From assembly GCF_902498995.1 (NCBI RefSeq), contig NZ_CABVLY010000003.1:186001-250000 (forward strand): a DNA stretch of 64,000 nt. Reading direction: 5' to 3'. This document shows, in pieces, positions 36,532-46,043 of the stretch. Position 1 is the stretch's first letter, and each line of letters starts with the position of its first letter. Source of the DNA: Burkholderia anthina (lineage in GTDB: Bacteria > Pseudomonadota > Gammaproteobacteria > Burkholderiales > Burkholderiaceae). The notes below the pieces were generated by a model, which worked only from the letters and a program-made list of their open reading frames with translations, ran no database searches and was not told where the DNA came from. Position numbers and translations under genes: made by a program.

Positions 36532-37302
36532 TCAGGCTGCTGCCGGCACGTCGCAGGTGTAGTTCAACGCGAGGCGGCCGCCTTCGACATAGACGATCTG
36601 GCCGGTCATGTAAGACGCGTCGTCGCTGGCGAGAAACGCCGCCACCGACGCGATCTCCGACACATCGCCCGGACGGCCGAGCGGCGTGCGCGACAGGATG
36701 CGGTGGCGCGATTCCTCGGTGGCGAGCACGCGTGCCTTCGACATTTCGGTAAGGATCGTGCCCGGTCCGATCGCGTTCGCGCGGATACCGTACTTCGCTA
36801 GCGAAATTGCGATCACCTTGGTCAACTGGTTCAGGCCTCCCTTCGACGTCACGTACGCGGTCTGATTCGGCAGCGCGACCTGCCCGTTGATCGACGACAT
36901 ATTGACGATCGCCCCCGGTGCGTTACGAGCGACGAGTTCGCGCGAGAAGCGTTGTGATGCCGAGAAGGCTGAAGTCAGATTGATGCGCAGAACGCGCTCG
37001 AAGTCTTCGAGTTTGTAGTCGAGGAAATCGGCCGGGCACGTTACCGCAGCGTTGTTGACCAGCACGTCGAGCTTGCCGACCTGTTTCAGCGCGCTATCGA
37101 ACAGGCGAGTGATGTCGTCCTGACTGGACATATCGGCCTTGATGCCGATACCGCCGATCGCCTTCATCGCGTCGAATACCGAGTCCTGCAGATCTGCACC
37201 GACGACAAGCGCGCCTTCCTGCGCGAGCCGTTCCGCGCACGCGAGACCGATCCCCTGAGCCGCGCCGGTAACGAGCGCGACCTTGTCCTTGAAACGTTTC
37301 AT
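36532..37302 (-). CDS. Short-chain dehydrogenase/reductase
   Basis: A 256-residue classical SDR with the NAD(P) motif TGAAQGIG, NNAA, the catalytic Ser in NMSSING and the YxxxK pair in TAYVTSK. An Asp at the end of the second strand (GADLQ) favours NAD. It is probably cotranscribed with the binding-protein gene 63 bases downstream. The substrate is unknown; an alcohol in the same catabolic pathway is likely. Confidence 0.88.
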   Translation of the reverse strand: MKRFKDKVALVTGAAQGIGLACAERLAQEGALVVGADLQDSVFDAMKAIGGIGIKADMSSQDDITRLFDSALKQVGKLDVLVNNAAVTCPADFLDYKLEDFERVLRINLTSAFSASQRFSRELVARNAPGAIVNMSSINGQVALPNQTAYVTSKGGLNQLTKVIAISLAKYGIRANAIGPGTILTEMSKARVLATEESRHRILSRTPLGRPGDVSEIASVAAFLASDDASYMTGQIVYVEGGRLALNYTCDVPAAA

Positions 37303-37438
37303 TGAAAAATCCTTGAGACAGATTGCCGGCTCCACCGCACCGGATGCAGTTCATTATACAAATTTCTGTTCCGAATATCAGGACGATGACTCAGTATTTA
37401 CCCCGGGTGGCAATTTTTATTGATTGTCCTACTATTCG

Positions 37439-37454
37439 ATCCAGTCGACTGGAT
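37439..37454. promoter_or_regulatory. Perfect 16-base palindrome before hyuA, candidate IclR operator
   Basis: ATCCAGTC-GACTGGAT, with TTCG to the left and ATCGAA to the right forming an imperfect extension. It lies in the 218-base region between the divergent SDR and hyuA genes, 66-81 bases before the hyuA start. IclR proteins bind short palindromes; the assignment is inference from position. Confidence 0.5.
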
Positions 37455-37520
37455 ATCGAAACAAAGCAGATCAACAGCACGGCATCACGTCGTGCAACTG
37501 CCTGACCGAAGGAGAGCGTT

Positions 37521-39587
37521 GTGATTCGACTGGCTGTAGACATAGGTGGTACGTTCACTGACGTCGTTCTGGACGTGTCCGGTACACGCCACACGGCGAA
37601 GGTGCTGACCACACCGAGCGACCCCGAGCAGGGTTTTCTCGAAGGCGTGCAAACCGCGCTGGTAAGAGCCGGCATCGCAGCCGCCGACGTTGAAGCGATC
37701 GTGCACGGCACGACGCTCGCGACCAACGCGATCATCGAGCGCAAGGGCGCGAAGGTCGGGCTCGTGACGACCGAAGGCTTCCGCGATTCGCTGGAAATCG
37801 CGTATGAGCATCGGTTCGAGCAATCGGACCTTTATATGGTACGTCCGGAGCCGCTGGTGCCGCGCGAGCATCGCTGGGGCGTCGAAGGGCGGCTTGCGGC
37901 CGACGGCAGTGAACTCGTCGCCTTCGATGAAGCCGCGCTCGAACGCGTCGCGCAACAGATGAAGGGTGCCGGTATCGAAGCGGTCTCGGTTTGCTTCCTG
38001 CACAGCTATGCGAACGATGATCACGAACGCCGAGCCGGTGCCGCGCTCGCCCGCCTTCTGCCGGGAATTCCGATCTCGCTGTCGTGTGAAGTGAGTCCCG
38101 AAATCCGCGAATACGACCGCGTCTCGACAACCGTCGCGAACGCCTACGTGCGCCCGCAAATGCAGGGCTATTTGCAACGGCTGGAAAAACAGCTCGCCGA
38201 ACGCGGCTTCAACTGCGGTCTGTTGATGATCACGTCGAGTGGCTCGATGACGACGCTGCAAACCGCGTGCGAATTCCCGATTCGCCTCGTCGAGTCCGGT
38301 CCGGCGGGCGGCGCGGTACTCGCCAGCAATCTCGCTCAGGAACTCGGCGAAGCGAGCGTCGTGTCGTTCGACATGGGTGGCACGACCGCGAAAATCTGTC
38401 TCGTCGACGATTACCGCGCGCTGCAATCGCGCACCTTCGAAGTCGCCCGGGCGTATCGCTTTCTGAAAGGCAGTGGCTATCCGTTGCGCATTCCGGTGAT
38501 CGAGATGGTCGAGATCGGCGCGGGCGGTGGCTCGCTCGCGGGCCTCGACGAATTGCGGCGTATCACGGTAGGCCCCGAGAGCGCGTCGTCGGTGCCGGGA
38601 CCGGCGTGCTACGGACGTGGTGGCAAGCGTCCCGCGGTCACGGACGCCGACCTGATGCTCGGCCGGCTCGACCCCGAGCGCTTCGCCGGCGGTCAGATCC
38701 GCCTGTCGACCGATGCGTCGGCTGGCGCATTACACGCGGTCATCGGTGAGCCGCTTGGGATCGACGAACGCGCGGCGGCCGCTGGCATTAGCGAGATCGT
38801 CGATGAAAACATGGCAAATGCAGCACGCGTGCATGCAATCGAGTGGGGCAAGAATCTGCAGGAACGCACGATGATCGCGTTCGGCGGCGCCGCACCTCTG
38901 CACGCCGCGCGTCTGGCCGACAAATGCGGGATTCGCAAGGTGGTGATTCCGACCGGCGCGGGAGTCGGCTCGGCAATCGGCTTCCTGCAGGCTCCGATCG
39001 GCTATCACGTGACGCGCTCTCGCTACGTCAATCTCGAGGAATTCGATCCGCAAGCAGTCAACGATCTGTTCGCATCGATGAGCGACGAGGCCGCGGCTGC
39101 GATCCGCAAGGCGAGCGCGAAGGGTGCGATCGAGGAAACCCGGGTCGCTTACATGCGATATCGCGGTCAGGGCCACGAAATCGACGTCGCGTTGCCGGCA
39201 CGACCGCTCACTGCCGACGACAAGTCGTTAATGGAAGACCTGTTTTCGGAGCGCTACGAGTCGCTGTTCGGTCGTACGATTCCGAGCCTCGGCGTCGAGG
39301 TGATGACATGGAGTCTCGCCGCCAATATTCCGGTGCCCGCGCCGCGAACGCAATTGCCGACCCGACGTGGCGCCAAAGCTTGGCCATCGTCGCGCCGCGC
39401 TATCTTCGATCCCGAACTGATGGAAGCGCTCGAGCACGGCATTCACGTGCGGCGCGAGCTCGCGCCCGGCGCGGTCGTCGAAGGCCCGGCGGTGATCGTC
39501 GAAGATGAAACCTCCACGCTCGTCGGCCGCAATTTCGACGCGTTGATCCTGCAATCCGGTTACATCCAGCTCGAAAGGAAGTCCTGA
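37521..39587 (+). CDS. hyuA: HyuA: hydantoinase/oxoprolinase subunit A
   Basis: ATP-dependent amidohydrolase subunit of the hydantoinase/5-oxoprolinase family. The 688-residue protein has the actin-like N-terminal nucleotide motif DIGGTFTDVV, ESGPAGG, SFDMGGTTAKICLVD and GAGGGS, and the C-terminal HyuA region (IEWGKNLQERTMIAFGGAAP). The start is GTG with AAGGAG upstream. Together with HyuB it should open a cyclic amide ring; hydantoin, N-methylhydantoin, oxoproline and acetone-carboxylase-type substrates are all possible. Confidence 0.9.
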   Translation: MIRLAVDIGGTFTDVVLDVSGTRHTAKVLTTPSDPEQGFLEGVQTALVRAGIAAADVEAIVHGTTLATNAIIERKGAKVGLVTTEGFRDSLEIAYEHRFEQSDLYMVRPEPLVPREHRWGVEGRLAADGSELVAFDEAALERVAQQMKGAGIEAVSVCFLHSYANDDHERRAGAALARLLPGIPISLSCEVSPEIREYDRVSTTVANAYVRPQMQGYLQRLEKQLAERGFNCGLLMITSSGSMTTLQTACEFPIRLVESGPAGGAVLASNLAQELGEASVVSFDMGGTTAKICLVDDYRALQSRTFEVARAYRFLKGSGYPLRIPVIEMVEIGAGGGSLAGLDELRRITVGPESASSVPGPACYGRGGKRPAVTDADLMLGRLDPERFAGGQIRLSTDASAGALHAVIGEPLGIDERAAAAGISEIVDENMANAARVHAIEWGKNLQERTMIAFGGAAPLHAARLADKCGIRKVVIPTGAGVGSAIGFLQAPIGYHVTRSRYVNLEEFDPQAVNDLFASMSDEAAAAIRKASAKGAIEETRVAYMRYRGQGHEIDVALPARPLTADDKSLMEDLFSERYESLFGRTIPSLGVEVMTWSLAANIPVPAPRTQLPTRRGAKAWPSSRRAIFDPELMEALEHGIHVRRELAPGAVVEGPAVIVEDETSTLVGRNFDALILQSGYIQLERKS

Positions 39588-39588
39588 T

Positions 39589-41280
39589 ATGAAGTCCGAT
39601 CTGATCCAGCTTCAGGTGACGTGGAGCCGTCTGCTCGCGATCGTCGAAGAACAGGCGCAGACACTGATTCGCACGGCGTTTAGTGTGTCGACGCGCGAAG
39701 GCGGTGACGTGTCGGCGGGCGTGTTCGATGCCGAAGGCCGCATGCTCGCGCAGGCCGTGACCGGCACGCCAGGCCATATCAACTCGATGGCGATGGCGGT
39801 GCCGCACTTCGTCAAGCGCTTCCCGGTGAGTGAAATGAAGGAAGGCGACGTCTTCCTGACCAACGATCCGTGGCAGGGCACCGGCCATCTGCACGATTTC
39901 ACGTTTGTTACGCCGACGTTCCTGAACGGCAAGGTGGTTGCCTTCTTCGCCTGCACATCGCACGTCGTTGATATTGGCGGGGTAGGTTTTTCGCCGGAAG
40001 GGCGCACCGTGTATCACGAAGGTCTGCGCGTGCCGATCATGCGCTTCGCTGATAAGGGCGTCACCAACGAGTGGCTCATCGAGATTGTGCGCAACAACGT
40101 GCGCGAAGCGACGCAGGTCGTGGGCGACATGTACGCGCTCGCCGCGTGCAATGACAACGCGGTGAAATCGTTGATCAGTCTGATGCACGAATACCGCATC
40201 GATTCGCTCGATGCGGTGCGCGACTATATCTTCGAGAACACGCGCCAGGCGATGCTCGACGCGTTCAGGGCGCTGCCGAAGAAGCAGGCAAGCAACGCCA
40301 TGCGTACCGACGGCTATGACAAGCCTGTCGATCTGGCCTGCACGGTGACGATCGAGAATGAGCGCATCGTCGTCGATTTCGATGGCAGCTCGCCGGTGTC
40401 GGACTTTGGCATCAACTGTCCGTTGTGCTATACGGCTGCTTATGCGTCGTTCGCGGTCAAATGTGTCGTTGCACCAAAGGTGCCGAACAATTCGGCGTCG
40501 CTCGACATGATCGTTGTGACCGCGCCGGAGAACACCATCGTCAATGCTCCGTTCCCCTCGGCCGTTGCGGTGCGAAGCGTAGTCGGCCATCTGGTGCCCG
40601 ATGTTGTGTTCGGGGCGATGCATGAATTGCTGCCGGGCCGCGCGCCGGCCGAAGGCGCGGGCTCGCTGTGGGGAGTCAAGGCAGGCGCAGGCATGGGCCT
40701 CACGCCGATGGTCGGCAATGGCACCAAGCAGACGAGCTTCATGATGATGAGTCTGCACAGCGGCGGTATGGGTGCGCGTTCGAGCTGCGACGGTTTGTCG
40801 GCGACGCCGTTTCCGAGCGGTGTGAAAAACATTCCCGTCGAAGTGACCGAGGCAATCACGCCGCTCGTGATCTGGAAAAAGGAACTCCGTCAGGATTCGG
40901 GCGGCGTCGGCAAATTCCGCGGTGGCCTGGGCCAGACCATGGTGGTCGGCAGCCGCGAGGACGCGCCGTTCGCCATTCTCGCCACCTTCGATCGCATTCA
41001 TAACGCGCCACGCGGACGTTCGGGCGGCAGCGGCGGCGCGAACGGCATCCTGCGCCTGGAATCGGGCGAGCTTCTCAAACCGAAGGGGCGTCAGGTGATT
41101 CCGGCCGGCGCGCGTGTCGTGCTCGACATGCCGGGCGGCGGCGGCTTCGGCAAACCGGAAGAGCGGCCGCTCGAATTGATCGAAGCGGACCTGCAGCGCT
41201 ATCTGATCAGCTGGGAAGCGGCCGTTGCTGCTTATGGCGTCTCCCGCGACGCGAATGGCAAGCTCGTGCGCGCCGTCTGA
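39589..41280 (+). CDS. hyuB: HyuB: hydantoinase/oxoprolinase subunit B
   Basis: A 563-residue partner of HyuA with the family segments TPGHINSMA, DVFLTNDPWQGTGHLHDF and the C-terminal PGGGGFGKPEERP glycine-rich tail. The ATG is one base after the hyuA stop, so the two are translated together. Both subunits are intact. Confidence 0.92.
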   Translation: MKSDLIQLQVTWSRLLAIVEEQAQTLIRTAFSVSTREGGDVSAGVFDAEGRMLAQAVTGTPGHINSMAMAVPHFVKRFPVSEMKEGDVFLTNDPWQGTGHLHDFTFVTPTFLNGKVVAFFACTSHVVDIGGVGFSPEGRTVYHEGLRVPIMRFADKGVTNEWLIEIVRNNVREATQVVGDMYALAACNDNAVKSLISLMHEYRIDSLDAVRDYIFENTRQAMLDAFRALPKKQASNAMRTDGYDKPVDLACTVTIENERIVVDFDGSSPVSDFGINCPLCYTAAYASFAVKCVVAPKVPNNSASLDMIVVTAPENTIVNAPFPSAVAVRSVVGHLVPDVVFGAMHELLPGRAPAEGAGSLWGVKAGAGMGLTPMVGNGTKQTSFMMMSLHSGGMGARSSCDGLSATPFPSGVKNIPVEVTEAITPLVIWKKELRQDSGGVGKFRGGLGQTMVVGSREDAPFAILATFDRIHNAPRGRSGGSGGANGILRLESGELLKPKGRQVIPAGARVVLDMPGGGGFGKPEERPLELIEADLQRYLISWEAAVAAYGVSRDANGKLVRAV

Positions 41281-41302
41281 CTCTCAAAGGAACCTGAACG
41301 CC

Positions 41303-42241
41303 ATGCGTCTCTGCCAATACGACACGCCGGATTCACCGTGCATTCACGTCGGTGCGCATCTTACGAGTGGATTGATCGTCGATGTCGCGAGACTGATTGA
41401 CCAGCCGTTGAAATCGATGATCGAGTTCATCGAGCTTGCCAACAACGGTGATATCGATCTCCATCTGCTGCGCGCGAAACTGGGAAAGCTCGACGAAAAG
41501 GAAGCGCTGAAACTGGGGGCACTCACGCTGGACAAGTTGCATCTCCGCGCACCTGTCACGGAACCGCCCAAGTTCTTCGCGATCGCGATCAACGGTCGCT
41601 CGAATTGGGAACGCTCGATCAAACCGGAGAATCCGCGCCCGCAATACTTCATCAAGCTGCGCACCTGCATCACCGGTCCGTTCGATCCGATCGAGCTGCC
41701 CGACATCGGCTGTGTCGGACCGGAAGTGGAACTTGCACTGATCATCGGAAAAGGGGGCAAGGACATCGCTGCCGCCGACGCGTCCAGGCACATCTTCGGC
41801 TACACGGTGCACAACGATCTGACCGCGCATCACCTGCGCGCGACGTCCGAGTGGATCCGTCTGCGCCGCAAGGACGGCAGCGAGGAGCAATTGACCTATC
41901 CTGGCCGCTGGAAAAATTTCGATACGTTTTCTCCGATGGGGCCGTTCCTCGTTACGCCGGACGAAGTGCCCGACCCGCACGCACTCGCAATGGACGCGCA
42001 TCTGAACGGCGAACTCGTGCAGCAGGGACATTCGTCCGATGTCGTGTACCGGATTCCGGAGCTGATCGAATATCTGTCGGCCGCGCACACGCTCGAAACG
42101 GGCGACATCGTCTCGATCGGCACGGTGCCCGCAGTCGAGCCATGGAAGATGGCGACCATCGATCTGCGCAAGTACGGCGGCACGATCGACGTGTCGATCG
42201 AAGGTGTCGGGCGATTGAGCAACCCGATTCGGGCGGTTTAA
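41303..42241 (+). CDS. Fumarylacetoacetate hydrolase family protein
   Basis: A 312-residue FAH-family enzyme; such proteins split C-C bonds or act as decarboxylases or isomerases on 2-oxo acids. It has FFAIAINGRSNWERS, the metal-binding acidic GCVGPEVELALIIGK and GYTVHNDLTA. The ATG at 41303 follows AAGGAACC by ten bases and lies 22 bases after hyuB. The substrate is unknown. Confidence 0.86.
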   Translation: MRLCQYDTPDSPCIHVGAHLTSGLIVDVARLIDQPLKSMIEFIELANNGDIDLHLLRAKLGKLDEKEALKLGALTLDKLHLRAPVTEPPKFFAIAINGRSNWERSIKPENPRPQYFIKLRTCITGPFDPIELPDIGCVGPEVELALIIGKGGKDIAAADASRHIFGYTVHNDLTAHHLRATSEWIRLRRKDGSEEQLTYPGRWKNFDTFSPMGPFLVTPDEVPDPHALAMDAHLNGELVQQGHSSDVVYRIPELIEYLSAAHTLETGDIVSIGTVPAVEPWKMATIDLRKYGGTIDVSIEGVGRLSNPIRAV

Positions 42242-42260
42242 CGGGAAGGGTACAGTGAAC

Positions 42261-43475
42261 ATGTCGAACGCATTTACACGTTCCGCCGCGCTGTCGCGCA
42301 TCAGTCCGTCCGCGACGATCGCGATCACGCAGAAGGCGCGAGATCTTCGCGCGGCGGGACGCAAGGACATCCTGTCGCTGTCGATCGGCGAGCCGGACTT
42401 CGATACGCCCGGCCACGTGTGCGAAGCAGCGCGCGCCGCGATTGCCGCGGGCAGCACACGCTATCCGCCGGTGTCAGGCGTGCCGGTGCTGAAGGAAGCA
42501 GTCGCCGCGAAGTTCGCGCGCGATAACGGCTTGCATTACACGGTGAATCAGATCGTCGTGAGCGCGGGCGCGAAACAGGTGATCGCCAATGCGATGCTCG
42601 CGACGCTGAATGCTGGCGACGAAGTGCTGATTCCTGCGCCGTACTGGGTGTCTTATCCGCAGCTCACGCAGTTGTGCGGGGCGACGCCGGTGTTCGTGCC
42701 GACGTCGGCCGCTGACGGTTTTCTGCCGCAACCCGAAGCGCTCGATGCCGCAATCACGCCTAAAACGCGCTGGCTGATCCTGAACTCGCCGAACAATCCG
42801 TCGGGTGCGGTGCTCGATCGCGCATCGATCACCGCGCTCGGCGAGGTGTTGCGCCGCCATCCGCATGTGTGGATTCTCACCGACGACATCTACGAGCATC
42901 TTATCTACACCGACGATCCGTACACGACGATGGCGCAGGTTTGTCCCGATCTCGCCGATCGCACGCTGACGGTCAACGGCGTGTCGAAGGCCTATGCGAT
43001 GACTGGTTGGCGTATTGGGTTCGCGGGAGGCCCGGCGCCACTGATCAAGGCGATGGAGCTCGTGCAAAGCCAACTGACGGGAGGCGCTTCGTCGATCGCG
43101 CAGTTCGCTGCGGCCGCGGCGCTGGACGGACCGCAGGATTTCGTCTCGGAATCTCGCACGTCGTTCCGTACGCGGCGCGACAAGTTGATCGACGCATTGC
43201 GGGCGATTCCGGGAATCGAATGTGCGACACCCGACGGCGCGTTCTATGCATTTCCGTCGTGCACGGCATTTTTGGGGCGCTCGACGGCGAGCGGCACGGT
43301 CCTGCACACTGACGAAGACTTCGTGCGCGAACTGTTGGAAACAGCTGGCGTCGCGGCCGTGCACGGTTCGGCATTCGGCAGTCCCGGCCAGTTCCGCGTG
43401 TCGTACGCCGCGTCGCAGGACGTGCTCGGAGAAGCGTGCCGCCGACTTCAACAGTTCTGCGCCAGCCTCCGATGA
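42261..43475 (+). CDS. Class I/II aminotransferase (aspartate aminotransferase-like)
   Basis: PLP enzyme of 404 residues: substrate arm LSLSIGEPDFDTP, aspartate of the cofactor site ILTDDIYEHLIY and the PLP lysine in NGVSKAYAMTGWRIGF. The ATG at 42261 is preferred over GTG at 42255; GGGAAGGG lies upstream. The stop overlaps the next start (ATGA). It should accept or donate the amino group of the pathway product. Confidence 0.9.
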   Translation: MSNAFTRSAALSRISPSATIAITQKARDLRAAGRKDILSLSIGEPDFDTPGHVCEAARAAIAAGSTRYPPVSGVPVLKEAVAAKFARDNGLHYTVNQIVVSAGAKQVIANAMLATLNAGDEVLIPAPYWVSYPQLTQLCGATPVFVPTSAADGFLPQPEALDAAITPKTRWLILNSPNNPSGAVLDRASITALGEVLRRHPHVWILTDDIYEHLIYTDDPYTTMAQVCPDLADRTLTVNGVSKAYAMTGWRIGFAGGPAPLIKAMELVQSQLTGGASSIAQFAAAAALDGPQDFVSESRTSFRTRRDKLIDALRAIPGIECATPDGAFYAFPSCTAFLGRSTASGTVLHTDEDFVRELLETAGVAAVHGSAFGSPGQFRVSYAASQDVLGEACRRLQQFCASLR

Positions 43476-44866
43476 AACCGCTTCCCGATACGATTCACGA
43501 TGCCGTTTCGTACGATGCGTCGCCCGACGATTCTTCGGACACATCGGGCGATGCGATGGCGTTGCGTCCGTACTGGGCCGACGCGCGTCCGCACGACGCG
43601 ACCTTCGATGCGCGCGCGCCGTTGCCTAAGAAGTGCGATGTCGTGATCGTCGGCGCGGGGTTGACGGGCATTGAAGCAGCGCGGGTGCTTGCTGAAGCGG
43701 GCCGCGATGTGCTCGCGCTCGATTCGGGCCGCCCGGGCGCAGGCGCGAGTACGCGCAACGGCGGTCAGATCGGGCGCAATTTCAAGCACGCGTTCGGTGA
43801 ATTGTGCGACACGCTCGGCGAAGCGAAGGCGATCGGCTATTTCGGCGAACTGCGTGCGGCCTACGACGCCCTCGCGGCGCTCGGCGAGCAAGCGGGCGAC
43901 GCGATCGGCTGGCGCAAATGCAGCCGCGTAATCGGTGCGATGAGCGGTGCCCATCTCACGCGCCTCACCCGCGAATACGAGCGACGCGCGCGGCTGCTCG
44001 GTGAAGAGATCGACGTACTCGATCGCACTCGCATTGCCGATGAACTTGGCTCGCCGCTCTATCTCGGCGGCGTGCGCGTGATCGAAAATGGTGCGATTCA
44101 TCCAGGCCTGTACACCGAGTTCATGTTGCAACGCGCGATCTCGGCAGGCGCGCGCGTCGTTGGTCATACTCCCGTCACGCGGATGGAACGTACGCGCAAT
44201 GGCTTCGACGTGCACGCCGCGCGTAGCGTGATTTCCTGTCGCGACGTCCTGATCGCCACGAACGGCTACACCGACGTTTGCAAGTGCGACGCGCTCGACT
44301 GGTTCCAGCAGCGACTCGCACCGATCAATTCGTACATGATCGCGACCGAACCGCTCGACGACGCGACGTGGCATGACGTGCTTCCGCAACGTCGCACATA
44401 TCACGACAATCGCCGCCGCTCGCATTTCATGACGTTTTCGCCCGACGGCGCTCGTTTGCTGTTCGGCGGACGCACCGGCAACGACCCTTCGATGTCGCGA
44501 CGCACGCTCGCCGCACTCGCCGACGACCTGCGCTTCATTTTTCCAAAGCTCGCCGACGTGCGCATCACGCATGGGTGGACGGGCCGTTGCGCCGGTACAC
44601 GCGATCTGTTCCCGCACGTCGGCGTGAATCCGCAAGGCATGCACTACGCGCTCGGCTACTGTTTTTCCGGCAACGCAATGGGACCGTATCTCGCGCGCAA
44701 GGCGGCCGCACGCATTCTTGATCGGCACGACGAAGCGCAAACGCTGTTCGACAGCACGAGCTTTCCGGCGTTGCCATTACTTGCACGCAATCGCTGGACG
44801 ATGCCTGTGTTGCTGAACTACTACGCTTGGGCCGACCGGCCGAAAGGATTGGCTCGCGCGATCTAG
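43472..44866 (+). CDS. FAD-dependent oxidoreductase (DadA/PuuB-like)
   Basis: A 464-residue DAO-family flavoprotein with the dinucleotide fold VVIVGAGLTGIEAARVLAEA, then GASTRNGGQIG and the C-terminal GYCFSGNAMGPYLARKAA. It resembles gamma-glutamylputrescine oxidase and D-amino-acid dehydrogenases, which oxidise C-N bonds to imines. About 50 N-terminal residues precede the fold. It overlaps the aminotransferase gene by four bases, and the two downstream RidA proteins fit an imine product. Confidence 0.88.
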   Translation: MKPLPDTIHDAVSYDASPDDSSDTSGDAMALRPYWADARPHDATFDARAPLPKKCDVVIVGAGLTGIEAARVLAEAGRDVLALDSGRPGAGASTRNGGQIGRNFKHAFGELCDTLGEAKAIGYFGELRAAYDALAALGEQAGDAIGWRKCSRVIGAMSGAHLTRLTREYERRARLLGEEIDVLDRTRIADELGSPLYLGGVRVIENGAIHPGLYTEFMLQRAISAGARVVGHTPVTRMERTRNGFDVHAARSVISCRDVLIATNGYTDVCKCDALDWFQQRLAPINSYMIATEPLDDATWHDVLPQRRTYHDNRRRSHFMTFSPDGARLLFGGRTGNDPSMSRRTLAALADDLRFIFPKLADVRITHGWTGRCAGTRDLFPHVGVNPQGMHYALGYCFSGNAMGPYLARKAAARILDRHDEAQTLFDSTSFPALPLLARNRWTMPVLLNYYAWADRPKGLARAI

Positions 44867-44894
44867 CGTGAACTCTGTTTCGAGAGGTATTGCA

Positions 44895-46043
44895 ATGAAC
44901 GTCAACACCGCATACCGGCAAAGCCGTATCGCCAGCTGGACGCTGCAGATCGGTGTCGTGGCCGTGCTGATCGCGTTGATTGGCTGGTCGATGGTGACAG
45001 CGTGGCAGCGAATGCACGCGCAAGGCATCGCGTACGGTTTTGGTGTGCTCGGTCGCACGACCGGCTGGCAGATCAGTTCGCCTTTCCTCGATCAAACCGC
45101 CGACGATCCGTACTGGTGGACGCTGGTTGTCGCGTTCGTCAATACGCTTGGCGCTAGCGTGATGAGCATCATGTTCGCGTGCTTCATCGGCGTGGTGATC
45201 GGCATCGGACTGCTCGCGCCGAATCGAGTCGTCGCGCAGATGTTTCGCACGTACGTCGAGATTTTCCGCAATGTGCCGCTCGTGTTGCAGGCGCTGTTCT
45301 GGTACGCGACGCTTACGACCTTGCCCGCGCCGCGCGCCAATCCACCATCGCTGTTCGAGATGTTTTACGTCTCGAATCAGGGGCTCTTCTTACCATCGAT
45401 CGAACTCAAGGAAAGTCGTTTCGCCTGGGCCTGGATCGTCGTTCTCGTTGCGTTGTGTGCTTGTTTCATGTGGCGGCGGGCGTCGACCCGAAGACGTTTG
45501 TTAGCAACAAATGCAATGGTGGTAAGCACCCTCGCGCTCGCCATATTCACGGTCGCTCTGCTGAGCGCCGGGTCGATCACCGTAGACGTGCCGCGAATGA
45601 CCGGCTTCAGTTTTCGCGGTGGCTGGAACATACCGCTCGAACTGATTGCATTGGTGCTCTCAACCGTGCTGTTTTCCGCCGCCTATATCGGTGAAATCGT
45701 GCGCGGTGGTTTGCAGTCCGTACCGCGCGGGATGATCGAAGCGGCGCAGGCGCTCGGGCTCCCCGCGCGTACGGTATTCGGTGCGGTGCGCTTTCCGATC
45801 GCATTGCGATCGATGGTGCCGGCGCTCGGCAACATCTTCCTGTTCATCGTGAAAGCGACGGCGATCGGTAGTGCGATCGGTTATGCGGACGTGTATTCGG
45901 TGTCGGTCGTTAGCATCAGTCAGACCGGTCAGGCGGTCGAGTTTCTGGTCGCGATGATGGTCATGTACTTCGTGCTGAATTATTCGCTGACGATCGTGAT
46001 GAACGCGCTGAATCGCGCAATCTCCTTCAAGGGGAATCGTTAA
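44895..46043 (+). CDS. Amino-acid ABC transporter permease 1 (AapQ/BztB type)
   Basis: A 382-residue inner-membrane protein with about seven helices and the EAA loop IEAAQALGLPARTVFGAVRFP. The long insertion after the third helix is typical of AapQ/BztB. The ATG at 44895 has AGAGG upstream and is preferred to a GTG at 44868. The last base of the stop is the first base of the next start (TAATG). Confidence 0.89.
   Translation: MNVNTAYRQSRIASWTLQIGVVAVLIALIGWSMVTAWQRMHAQGIAYGFGVLGRTTGWQISSPFLDQTADDPYWWTLVVAFVNTLGASVMSIMFACFIGVVIGIGLLAPNRVVAQMFRTYVEIFRNVPLVLQALFWYATLTTLPAPRANPPSLFEMFYVSNQGLFLPSIELKESRFAWAWIVVLVALCACFMWRRASTRRRLLATNAMVVSTLALAIFTVALLSAGSITVDVPRMTGFSFRGGWNIPLELIALVLSTVLFSAAYIGEIVRGGLQSVPRGMIEAAQALGLPARTVFGAVRFPIALRSMVPALGNIFLFIVKATAIGSAIGYADVYSVSVVSISQTGQAVEFLVAMMVMYFVLNYSLTIVMNALNRAISFKGNR

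Noticed and set aside
37409-37425. A TGGCA plus TTGA sequence before hyuA as a sigma-54 promoter
   Set aside because: The spacing is off by one base and the -12 GC is missing.
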